Shown: positions 10,282 through 20,506 of the stretch, piece after piece | Numbering within the stretch: position 1 is the first letter of the stretch | How the letters are laid out: every line of letters begins with the position of its first letter | Assembly: GCA_938743325.2 (NCBI GenBank) | Contig: OW568863.1 | Span: forward strand, 1,116,001-1,180,000 | Reading direction: 5' to 3' | DNA length: 64,000 nucleotides | DNA from: Pycnococcus provasolii | Lineage: Eukaryota; Chlorophyta; Pseudoscourfieldiophyceae; Pseudoscourfieldiales; Pycnococcaceae | Made by a program: the position numbers and the translations under genes | Notes under the pieces: model-generated | The model's database searches: none | What the model was told of the DNA's origin: nothing | The model's input: the letters and a program-made list of their open reading frames with translations, nothing else

Positions 10282-13200
10282 TCAGTGCTTCCTGCTCAAT
10301 TCCTCCGAAAACTGCTTTTCGAACACTACGTGTCCCTCGATGCCAATGCACTTCACATGAGTTGTCAGCTTGAAAGCACTGGGCTGCGAAACCAGCGTGC
10401 TTGTCAGCTCCGTGGTCATGCACCCCGGAGGTGTGCCAGCGCCACCAAGGCGTGCGTGCGAGGACTTGTACGTCGCGGTGTGCGAGTCGCTGCCATCATC
10501 CTTTCTAGTAGCCTCCTCCGTGCAGCTCCACGAACTCCAGTGACTGGAAGTGCGATCCCCCGAAAGAACGGGGTGCGTTGCGGTCGCCTCGTACACACGA
10601 GTCCCACGATCCTCGACAAGATTCCACAAAGAGCCGTCAACGCTGACGGTACGCCTCGCCTCCGCCGCAGCGGCATCGCCCACAGTCGTCGATGGCACCG
10701 CAGGTGCAATCAAGCTAGGCGGTGGCACCGCGCTCTCGCCGTAGATCGCCGCATCCGATGGAAAGTGCGACGACTCGACGCAGCCAGGCAGCGTGAGGCG
10801 ACCAGCCGAAATCGGCAGCTCATCGTTCGACGTTGACGCAACCACAAATGGCCAGTACGATCGGCTCAGTGCCACGCGCCAGTGGCACCCGCTCGTCAAC
10901 TCAAAGCTCGTGAGGGACATAGGGATTTCGACATCGCCACCACCCGCGACATCGGCAACTCCCCACGCAACACGCGTGCTCGTGCCGTCGGCGCGAACCG
11001 CGCAGAGGCGCGCCACCACGTACCCCTTGGCGGAATCGGAAACGCGCACCGACACGACGGGAACGCCCACAACCATGGTTCCGCTGGAACCCGTCTCATC
11101 GGGCGACGCGTCGAAACACGCGCACATATCGTCGTCGCTTGCCTGGTCACCCGGCGCGTCGCCGCATCGCCCGAAGCTTGCCCACGAGCCGCTCGCCACA
11201 CCAGGCGACGTTTTGCCAATCACCACGCCGGCGCCTCCGATCGAAGCGTCGGCAGCCAGGACACCGCCATCGCCAAAGGCAAGCACCCGAGGGGCTGACG
11301 ACGCGTTCGAGTGCTTCGCCACCCACGAGCCATCGCCGATGCCGCCATTGGCCAGCACCGCCCACCGGCCGGGCGTGCAAGTGCCCATGCCGCCTTCTCC
11401 GCACGCGACGTGCTGATCGGCCGTCTTTGCCGTCGCCAGGAACACGCGCGCCCTCGGGGGCTCCACAGCCGCCTTCGCGCACATCTCATCAATCTCGCTG
11501 ATTTTCGACTCATTGCTGGCGTCGGAGCACTTCGCGCCGCCGAGATGAGTGCGCCAGAAGTGAAGCAGTTCCTGCAGATATCCCGCCAGAGGCCCGACGG
11601 GTGAGATGTGCGGGAACTGGTGCGCCCACGGGCCGAGCGAAACGTTGTGAGGCACACCGCGCTTCTCGAGCGCCGCACTCAGCGACGCCAGCGAGTCGGC
11701 ATATCCACCAGCCTCCAGTCCGCCGCTCAGGAACGCCGGTACGTTGAGCGAAGCCTCCGCATCGCAGCTGCCCTGCGCCCACGCGCCGCGCGCCGCACCA
11801 GTCGTCTCGACGCCTGTTCGTGCATCCTTAAGAGCCGCAAGAAGCTTCGCCTCTGGCGGAGTCGCCGCCTCGCAGCGAGCGAGCCACGCCTTCTCAAGCT
11901 CAGCCACGCTGCCGGCGCCGGTGCCGTCTGGAAGCTCGGTTGGCGGCTGGTAGAGGATGTGCGCGAGCCACGTCTGCCACGTGTGCTGCACACCAAGCAC
12001 GCAGCCGTTGCGCACGTGCATGTCATCGCGGTCGCGGCGGTGCGTCGCGGCCATCGCAGCCACAGCCTTGAGCGCGCTCCCTCGCGACGAAGGGTGGCTC
12101 GCAGCCTGCATCGCAACGAAGCCGCTCCAAGACACGCCCATCAGGCCCACGCTGCCGCTGCACCAAGGCTGCTCCGCGCACCACGCGACGACGTCGAGCG
12201 CGTCGAGCACCTGCCTCTCGGTGTACTCGTCTTCGAGAAGTCCGGTGCTGTCGCCCGTCCCGCGAACATCCACGCGCACGCACGCGACGCCGTGGGCGGC
12301 AAGCCACGGGTACGTGGAGGCATCGAGGTCCACCGTGCCGTCGGACGTGCGGTACGGGTTTACCTCCACCACCGTGGGGAAGCTCTGGCCGCGGGCAAAC
12401 TCCTCAGCCCCTTGCAGGCACGGGAGCCAGACGCGTGAGGCGAGCTTCGCACCATCCGAAACGGGGATGTACACGCGCGGTCGCAGGCTGACCCCAAATG
12501 GCTGCTTCTGCAGCTCGACGACGGTGGGCAGGTCCATCGCAATCTCCTCCTCGGCAGCCGGGGAGGCAGCCACGCCGCCATCCTCGCGGTGCATGTCCAC
12601 AAATGCGCCAAGCTTCTGGAGCGTGTCATTCTCGATGAGGTCGCTGAGCTTGATTTGCTTCACCTTGTAAACCTGCTTCACCTTGTTCACGAGCTGCATC
12701 GCCAGTAGCGAGTGGCCGCCGAGCTTGAAGAACGAATCCTGGCGGAATACGTGGTCTGCATGGAGCATCGGCTTCCAGAAGTCCGCAAGCGTGCGCTCGG
12801 TGTCCGTCGCTGGCGGCTCTCCATCGCGAGCGTCGTCGCCATCGTCTTCGTCGTCGAGAGCCGCGCCCACGGAGTCATACACCTCGTATGGATTGGGCAG
12901 AGCCTTGCGATCCACCTTTCCATTCGACGTCATCGGGAACTCCGACATCGAAACGTACTTCGTTGGCACCATATAGTCTGGAAGTCGCTTTCTCATCGCA
13001 TCCTTGACACCGCGCTGGGCAACCTTGGGCAGCGGGCGTGGCGCATCCTCAGGCAGACCGTCGGCGTGCCCACCCGTGGCTAGCATGCGCTCGCGATCCT
13101 CGTCGCGCATCGCCGCCCGACGCGCGCGCTCCTGCTCGTACTTGTTCGTGTACTTCTTCCACTGCCCCTTGTGGCGGATGGGCGCCACCGTGCCGCGTGG

Positions 13201-16200
13201 CTGGAACAGCGCGTCTGACGCAAGCGCGGAGAACGTCGCTTCGTCGAGCGCCTGTCCGGCGGGCGTCGTTCCCGTCGAGCCTCCGCCCGAGCGGCGAGGG
13301 TCGCGGCGAAGGCTTGCCTCCGCGCAGCTGACGTATTTGAAGCGCGCCGGCGGCCAGCTGCACGGCGCCGCCATGTGAGCCACCTTTGCCCATGGCGCAG
13401 CCTCGCTCGCCTCTCCCGACGCCCTGAGCTCCGCGCGCCGCTTCTCGGCAAACTCAGCCACGGCTGGATCCTTGACCATTAGCACGTCGACGTGTCCCGC
13501 CTTGGAGGGATCGCCGCAAAGGCTCGGGCAGATTTGGCAGTCGTAGCCGCACGCAACGGCGACGTCCATGATGTCCTCAGGTTGAAGCGCGCACATCTCG
13601 GCGCCGTGCACGTCGTGCATTCGCTCGACGTCAGCCTTCAGCGCGCGCACGTCGCCTTCGAACGTCTCGGTGCCATCCTCGAGAGCCTGGAGTCGCATGA
13701 CCGTGTCGTGCTCCTGCACGAGGCGCGCGTCGGGAATCTCGGCGATGGCAACGTGATCCGGCGCGTCCGAGGCGCTGAGACGCGCGTACAGCGCCGCGAG
13801 CGAGTGCCTCTTTGCGTCGAAATCCTCGAAATTCACGGGAAGTCCCGCGACGTCCGCCGCCTTGCCCACGCCATCCTTGTCGTCGCCGCGCTTGTAGAAC
13901 GTGACGTCGTAGCGGTACAGCCCAAACTCCGTGCGATAGTATCCACGCTTGATGGTCATCTCAACGCGCGCAACGTCGTGCGCGTCGCACGCGGACGGAT
14001 CGTACGTGCGCGAGGGGAATGCGTCGATAAAAATCGCGGGATCCACGAGCAACTCCTTCTCTCGCGCGCCACGGCGGCGCGCCTGGGCAGCCAACCTGTT
14101 CACCGGGCCCACCGCCTGGCCGCGCTCCTCTTCACTTGCGGTCACGTAGAGCGCGATGCTGTGGTGGAAGTGCGGGAAGAGCAGCAGGTTACGAACATCG
14201 CCGAGGAAGAAGCGCCCGCCGGGCGTCACCGTCTTGACTCCCTGGCGGACGACGCGGAGCAGGTAACGCGCGGATGGGAAGTACATGCTCACGCCGTTGC
14301 AGATAATCACGTCGAGGTTCTCCTTGCTGGCAAACTTGAAGCTCTCGTGAGCTCCGCAGCGGCGGAACTTCGTAACCGACTCGAGTGGCTGAAACGGCGC
14401 AGTCGCCTCCGTCTTGCCGGCGATGGTCTCCGCGACGTACTTGAGCGCGACGTTCGCAAGGTCCGAGGCAATGTACAACTCGCAGGCGGGCTTCACGCTT
14501 TCGTTCGGCCGGGACATGTAGTACCCGCCAACGGCGACTCCGCTCGCAACGCGGAGGAAAATCATGCCGTTGCCAGCGCCGAGCTCCATGCAGCGGTTCG
14601 GGCGCAGGCGAATGCAGTTGACGCCGGTGTAGTCGGCCCACTCGGCGATGGGTGGTGGTTCGTGCACGACGTTAGGTGTGAACGAGTTGTCGTACCCGCT
14701 GTAGTTGAGCGTGGGATCTTCCTGCACCGCATTCTGCGTCGCGTACGCCTCGTCGTACACGTCGCCCCAGATGTTCACCTCGTCAAGATCCGCGCCACCC
14801 TCGTCGTTGTCGTCATCCTCCTCCTCCTCGTCGTCGTCGTCATCCTCCTCCTCGAGCTTGTTCAGAACGTCGTCGCTCGCACGCGACTCGGGGATGACGT
14901 ACGCGACGAGCTCATTCGCCTGCTCTTCGGACGGCTTGCACGCCGCGACGACGCCCGCGAACACGCCGTCGCACTCGGCAAGCGCCGCCTCGCACTCGCC
15001 GAGCTCGATGCGGAATCCGCGAATCTTCACCTGATGGTCGAGGCGGCCCATGCAGACGAGCTGGCCGTCGGATGTCCATCGCGCAACATCTCCCGTGCGG
15101 TACAGTCGCGCGGGCGGGAATCCCGCGGGCAGGCTGCCCTCGGACAGGTCGGGTACGCCGTTGTACGGGTCGTGGAGGAAGCGACCTTCGCTCAAGTCAG
15201 GTCTGTGCAAATATCCCGCGGACAGGCCAATTCCGCCGATGACGAGCTCGCCGGGAACGCCGACGGGGCACGGCTGTCCAAACTTGTCGAGAACGTACAC
15301 GGTGGTGTTCGCGATCGGCGTGCCGATGCACCCGGGGATTCCCGTCTCGGCAACATTCGTGGGAATCTCCGCGAACGTGCTCCAGATGGTCGTCTCCGTC
15401 GGGCCGTACACGTTCAGCAGGCGATTTACGCTGCGGCGCAGGCTGACGGCAAGCTCGAACGGCAGCGCCTCCCCACCGCACAGCGCCGCAATCTTCGCCA
15501 TGGCATTCACGGCAACGTCTCCTCCAAACTGCAGCAGGGCGCGCCACGTCGCGGGCGTTGCCTGCATGCACGTTGCATTGACGCTTTGCAGCAGCTCTCC
15601 GAGCAGCGCGGGATCTCTCGCCTCGTCGTAGGTCGCGACGTGAAGGCGACATCCATTCATGAGAGGCAGGTACATTTCGAGGCCGGAGATGTCGAAGCAG
15701 ATGGTGGTGACCGCGACGAGGCATCCTCCGTCGGGTCGCAGCTCGTCGAGGAGAGCGCGCTCGAAGCTTCGCAGCAGGTTCGTCAGGCTGAGGTGTGTGA
15801 TGGGCACGCCTTTCGGGCGTCCCGTGCTGCCGCTGGTGAAGAGGCAGTACGCCGTGTCGGCGGGCTTGCACGCGACGGGACTCTCCATGGGGAACACTTC
15901 GTTGGAGGAGTCGTCGTAGTCGTCGTCGTCCAGGAGAACAACTTTGACGTCATCTGAAGCGGGAAGTTTGTCGACGTACTTTCGCCTCGTGAGCACTGCG
16001 GGGCAACGCGCATCCTCGAGCATGCACTGGATGCGATCCGGCGGATACACGGGGTCCAGCGGCACGTACGCGCATCCCGTCGTCATCACCGCGAGCAGCG
16101 CGCATGCGACGTCGACGTCACGCGGCAGGAAGATGCCGACGAACGTCGCCGAGGCGCCAGCTGGTCTTCGCACGTCGCTTTTGATGTTCAAGGCGGCGGC

Positions 16201-17212
16201 AAGGCGCGCGGCGACTGTGCCCACGCGACTGCGCAGAGCGTCGTACGTGAGCGTGTCGCTTTCCGTGCAGCTCGCGGCAACGTTGTTGGGATACTTGGTA
16301 GCGGCGCGGCTGACGAGCGTGGATGTGCCCACCTCGTCCATCGGCGCGGCGGTGCTATTCCACGTGAACAGCTCGGTATTCAGCTCTTCCTTTGTCATGT
16401 ACCTCAGCTGGCAAGCAGGCTGCTGCGCGTCGCTCTCACCCATCGCGGCACTCGACGCCACGGATCCAAGCAGCACCTCGAGGTGTGCGAGAACGCGAGC
16501 GGCGGCACCAGGCTCGTGGCAGGTGGCATTCCAGCACAGCGTGATGGTTGGGGCGTGCAACGACGACTCTTCGGCGGCGCCAGTCGACAGTGCAAACAAC
16601 CACGCGCGCTTGGGCAGGTTGAGTGCCTCGCACGTCTGCGCCAACTCGGGTTGGCTGACGCCATTCTCGTCGACAAAAATGAGCGCATCACTCGACTCGG
16701 CTGGCACAGGCTTGGACGGCGCTGATCGTGCCAAGATGGTGGTTATTGCCATGTCGTGTAGCGACTGCGTTGGCTTCGTGCTGACTTGGCACGGCGAGAC
16801 GTCCGCGCTTCCAGCGCATAGTCTTGCGTGTGTGATGGTCGACTTCGACGTGTACCGGAAGATGAGCGCGTGGATTGCGGTTGTGAATATGTCACCGAGC
16901 TTATACTTGGCATTGGACCGCAGAAGAGCCTAGATATGAAAATAAGTTTTGTTTGTTTGGTTGGTTGGTTGGTTGTGAGTGTATACTGTTAGTGAAAGAA
17001 AGAGGCGGCGGCGGCGGCGGCGGCACGGGGGAGCGTAGCTGCCAAGTCAGCAGCACGAATCAGCTGCTGACGTTGAACCACAAGGCCAAACGAATTCGAG
17101 CACTTACCGTGATTGCGTGCCACGTCGGTGCGTGTATTTGCAGTTCTGAGGACGACCACTGCGCCTGTACTGAGGAGGAAGTGACGACGGCGAACGGGAG
17201 GTCGAGCGCCAT
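10282..17212 (-). CDS. NRPS-like A-MT-T enzyme fused to a CocE-type serine hydrolase (one coding intron)
   Basis: The uninterrupted frame begins at an ATG at 16752, but it extends upstream to a clean acceptor (TATCTAG, exon from 16929). A GGTAAGT donor joins it to exon 1 (17212-17108) with phase preserved; the intron is 17107-16930. The spliced protein is about 2,250 residues. Domains in full-length numbering: a condensation-like remnant (about 1-220); an adenylation domain with LFTSGSTGRPKG (398), NVYGPTETT (541), YRTGD (645) and GRLDHQVKIRGFRIELGE (663); a SAM methyltransferase nested between A8 and A10 (about 754-1049, MELGAGNGM); A10 NGKVDRK (about 1371); a carrier domain FFKLGGHSLL with Ser1442; and a CocE/NonD or X-Pro-peptidase-like hydrolase (about 1510-1860) with GVSWSG (Ser1635) and GPWAH (His1805), followed by a beta-rich tail. 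By family knowledge it should activate an amino acid, methylate it on the carrier arm and release it by hydrolysis or acyl transfer. There is no intact condensation domain. The product is unknown. Confidence 0.85.
16930..17107 (-). other. Coding intron of the NRPS-like gene
   Basis: This 178-bp intron has donor GTAAGT and acceptor TATCTAG. It carries a (CCG)n run and a CAACCAACCAACC tract. Removing it keeps the frame and adds 94 residues before the internal methionine at 16752. Confidence 0.7.
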
Positions 17213-17335
17213 TGTGGAACGCAATTGTGGTGTGAACAGCGGGGCCGACGAGGATCAACAACCCTTGCGTGTATGTTTTTCTTGACGAGGGGCAAAGCAG
17301 GCTTCGTAGGCTCGCGAGTCGCGAGGGCTCTTCTT

Positions 17336-17427
17336 CTGAGAAGGGGAAAGCCGACACACAGAGGGAAGGGGGAGGAGAGGAGAGGGGCAGCTGGATCCAC
17401 AGCGGCGGCAGGGAACGCGAGACTTAC
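17336..17427 (-). other. Probable 5' UTR intron of the NRPS-like gene
   Basis: A 92-bp stretch runs from GGTAAGT to a long pyrimidine tract ending TTCCCCTTCTCAG. Both are strong consensus sites on the minus strand. An in-frame stop lies between the acceptor and the proposed ATG (17212), so this intron would be non-coding. Confidence 0.5.
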
Positions 17428-18158
17428 CCTTTGTGCTTTTTGTCGACCATCCCAGCCAACAACGTTGGGGTTGATGTAGCACAAACCCTTCCCTAATGGA
17501 TGGAATATACCTTAGGATCCCCGGATTCCCGAAAGGGGAAGAGGAAAGGCCAGGTTTCACGTCTAACCCGCTCACCCCGTTTTACGAAAGGGTTAGTGCA
17601 GCGATCCAGTCACTCCTCACTTCCAACAAACTATCTTTTCGGTTGAAACTGTCCCCATGAATTTGCCAACGAAATAAAATATCACACACTACTTGATACC
17701 TCCTTGCTCGACTCATCGGTCCAGTTCTGGGTGGTCGACCACCTGATGCTGTCGTCCGTCGTCCTGATTGACCTGATTGATGCTGTGCAAGTCGGTGGCA
17801 TATAACCTGTGAGACAAGGCAGACTAACCTTAGGCTTCCACGCTCCGAACGACATGACATGTGCAGTGCAGATTCCTTCGCTTTTCTATCACCTTATCGG
17901 CGTGGATAGAAAGCGTAACCGGTTTGGAAAAAGAGAAGAAAACCTGAGGATATTACGGGTAAAAATAAAAATCCCACAACCAACCAGGACCAAGGGTGAA
18001 TAAACTTGCCTTCAGCAAGAAAGGGTTAGGGTTAGGCACAGTTAGTCTAAGGTTAAGAAATACTTGTAAAAAAATTTAAGCTTCAAATGACATATACAAT
18101 AAAATGTACAATAAACACACACAGGAAAGTTAAAAACCTTCTTAGAATACTTTTTTTT
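17428..18158. other. Intergenic region with a telomere-like block
   Basis: This stretch lies between the proposed 5' end of the NRPS-like gene and the 3' end of the Rubicon-homology gene, both on the minus strand. Short frames of up to about 90 codons cross it without a recognisable domain. A GGGTTAGGGTTAGG block lies at about 18022-18036. AT-rich sequence at 18060-18155 suits a 3' flank. Confidence 0.45.
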
Positions 18159-19286
18159 TCACATCTGCTGATGTGCCACGACGATTCTGTGCAGCGCACC
18201 CTCCAAACGGTCCAAGTATCCTGGAAGTTCCGAAAACGCGCCTTTTCCTAAGTCACACAATTCGCGCATCGCCCAGAACGATGGCGTCTCGCACAGGTAC
18301 CTCAGCCGCCCTGCACTGCGTAGCAAGCTATCAAGCTTATGCTTGGGCACACGGTCGCACAGCTGAACGATCGCCCTTCGCTTAGACGCGCACTCGTGCA
18401 GCAGGTGCACGCGATTGTACAGCTCCGGGTTCACCGCATCCACGCATAAAATCGGCTGCATCTCTATGGATGTGAGAAACTCGTGCGCAAGCTTGCACAC
18501 CTTGCGCGGTGCAAAGTCCCAGTCCCAAAGCACGCAACGGGGAAGCACTGCCGTCTCGTTTTCGTGGCACATCTCGCAGTACAGCGAACCGGTGTACTCG
18601 CACAGGCGCGCCTGGCGCCTCAGCGCGGTGCCAGGAGCGGTGCCGGAAGGAAGAAGGCTCGCGAAGGCGTCGAGCATGCCGCCGGCAGTCCCGAGGCTGC
18701 GCTTAACCGACGAGTCGAAAGACGCGAGAGCGTGCTGGCATCCGACACAACGCGATCCCTGCGCATCCATCAGAGCGGAGCGAGGAACGTTGTCCAACAC
18801 ATCCACGAGCAGACGAATTCTGCCACTGGGACTCGGAGAGCTCGCCGCCGATCCCGAGCCTGCTAAGCTCGCCGCCGTCTCAGACATGCGGCTTGTTCCA
18901 AGCAGCACGTCGTTCATGTCGTCGAACAGTGCCTCGGAGTCGTCGTAGTGGTCGTCGAGGCCGACGAGGCCAACGTCGCCGCCACCAGCAGCGCCGTCAT
19001 CGTCCGGGTTCTTCGCAGGAACGATGTTTTTCACGATGGCGTGCGACACAGCACCTCCACCCGCGGCGAGCGCGCCACCAACCGCAAGCGATGTCGCCAC
19101 GGCGGCTTCCGAGACCACTCCTCCCGCTGCAGCGAGCGCGCCACCCGCAGCCGTTGCCCCAGACGCGGCGTGCGACACTGCACCTCCACCCGCGGCGAGC
19201 GCGCCACCAACCGCACCCTCCACCGCGGCGAGCGTCCCGCGCCCGAACGCCGTCAGCCAGCCCGGCGCTTCCGTGGAGCTGCCCAT
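18159..19286 (-). CDS. Rubicon-homology (DEF8/PLEKHM1-type) zinc-cluster protein
   Basis: The frame is open from a TTG at 19487; the first ATG at 19286 (MGSSTEAPGWLTAFGRG) gives 375 residues. The C-terminal half matches the Rubicon homology (RH) zinc domain shared by Rubicon, PLEKHM1, Pacer and DEF8. It has RCVGCQ, then RLCEYTGSLYCEMCHENE, AVLPRCVLWDWDFAPRKVC, INPELY-like VNPELYNRVHLL, and an alpha-helical end. In animals this domain binds RAB7 and controls autophagosome and late-endosome traffic. The N-terminal half has repeated GGALAAGGGAVSHA-like hydrophobic Gly/Ala units (about residues 20-85) that could lie on or in membrane, followed by an acidic linker. No FYVE, PH or RUN domain is seen. 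Confidence 0.8.
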   Translation of the reverse strand: MGSSTEAPGWLTAFGRGTLAAVEGAVGGALAAGGGAVSHAASGATAAGGALAAAGGVVSEAAVATSLAVGGALAAGGGAVSHAIVKNIVPAKNPDDDGAAGGGDVGLVGLDDHYDDSEALFDDMNDVLLGTSRMSETAASLAGSGSAASSPSPSGRIRLLVDVLDNVPRSALMDAQGSRCVGCQHALASFDSSVKRSLGTAGGMLDAFASLLPSGTAPGTALRRQARLCEYTGSLYCEMCHENETAVLPRCVLWDWDFAPRKVCKLAHEFLTSIEMQPILCVDAVNPELYNRVHLLHECASKRRAIVQLCDRVPKHKLDSLLRSAGRLRYLCETPSFWAMRELCDLGKGAFSELPGYLDRLEGALHRIVVAHQQM

Positions 19287-19695
19287 GACGAACTCGTCTT
19301 GGCAAAGTCGTTCGTTCGAAACGCGGAGGATGACCACGGGCGGACGCGTTTTTTGCGACGGAACGAATTCGGGGGAGAATTCGGGCAGGGGAATTTGGCT
19401 TTCTCGGGGATCCGTCGCTGGTTTCTTCCCCTGGTCGAGAATTGGGGTGGAAAATTGGGATCCCGGTTTCGCTCCCGGTCGTGCCAAGATTCAATGGCGG
19501 CGCGCACATTCCCTACGTCTGACTCGCGTAGGGAGATTCTGGAAGGCCCTTCAACGCGTATAATTGTCCAAAGGCGGCGGCGGTCCCCTCGCGCCGCCAT
19601 CTCTGCACGTGAGTTCTGCTCGACGAGGACGGCGAACCGCCGAACGAACCCCCAAGCCCTTGTCCACACGACAGTACGCCTCTGAGGAGGGTGGC
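19287..19695. other. Divergent spacer upstream of the Rubicon-homology gene
   Basis: This region is open in several frames because of its GC content. The minus-strand frame reaches only TTG codons upstream of 19286, and no domain is visible. It probably holds the promoters of the Rubicon-homology gene and of the small plus-strand gene that follows. Confidence 0.35.
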
Positions 19696-20289
19696 ATGAG
19701 CGACTTCAAGTACGTCACTGGATGGTCTATGTTTCGCTAGTCTACTACTACTAATCGCTCGCGGTTACGCTGAATCTATTCGGGGTTTGGGGCCCGACTG
19801 CCGCTGTTCTTCGCTGCTGGTGGACGACGACGGCGAACCCCTAGGGCCCTGCCCGGCTGCCCCCGACTAGGAAAACGCAAGGGAAAGCCAGAGGGCTGCG
19901 ATAGCATCATGCAATACCGCTGGTTTGCGGTCAAGTACAAGAAGGATGGACCTCAGAAGATGTGGGACTCATCAGAGCTACGAGCGTACCGCAACAAGAA
20001 CGTGGTTGTGCTGTGCAAGTGCTCGGAACTCGAGTAATCGGAACTCGAGCGAGCGTCGGATGGATGGTCCCAAGTTTCTTGGGTCATGCCGGAAGGTCAC
20101 CCCACGCTCACCATGGCGGTCGACGCCGGCCTCTTCACCGTGGCGAAGTGCGGAGGCGTGTTCATGGACCAGGAGAAGGTGCGCGCCTGTTCGATGCAAT
20201 ACCCATCCAACTGGTTCGATCGCGATCAAACGACGACGACGATGAACGGAATGAACCTGCTCACGGCGCTGCAGCTCGACTACTACTAG
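19696..20289 (+). pseudogene. Small unknown gene with an in-frame stop (possible pseudogene or readthrough)
   Basis: A GC-third-position-rich frame at 19909-20289 encodes MQYRWFAVKYKKDGPQKMW and, past a TAA at 20035-20037, continues in the same frame through MPEGHPTLTMAVDAGLF to a stop at 20289. The TAA lies between two copies of TCGGAACTCGAG (20023-20034 and 20038-20049), so a 15-bp tandem duplication may have introduced it. A possible first exon is 19696-19709 (ATGAGCGACTTCAA, donor GTACGT). It would join an acceptor at 19903-19904 in frame, with a TACTAAT branch-like motif inside the intron. I do not recognise the protein. It could be a recent pseudogene, a readthrough gene, or two separate short proteins of 42-48 and 67 residues. 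Confidence 0.35.
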
Positions 20290-20506
20290 TGTTGTTGCTC
20301 CGACTACGGGAGTGTACACAAAGAAGAGCGGACGCCACCATGAAGTGATGTTTTGGAGATCCCCTTACATGCGAAAGCGCTTCTTCTACTTCGGCACTTG
20401 GGAGGCATACCAAAATGTTACCATCTCGCCGTGGCGGAGGCGCAACAACAACGCGTGTGGGGACTATGGTGCACGATGTTAGGGACAATTGTACACATAA
20501 AATACA

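Noticed and set aside
13492-15957. An 821-codon open frame on the plus strand
   Set aside because: It is the antisense of the NRPS-like gene. GC-rich third positions leave the opposite strand open, and it has no domain.
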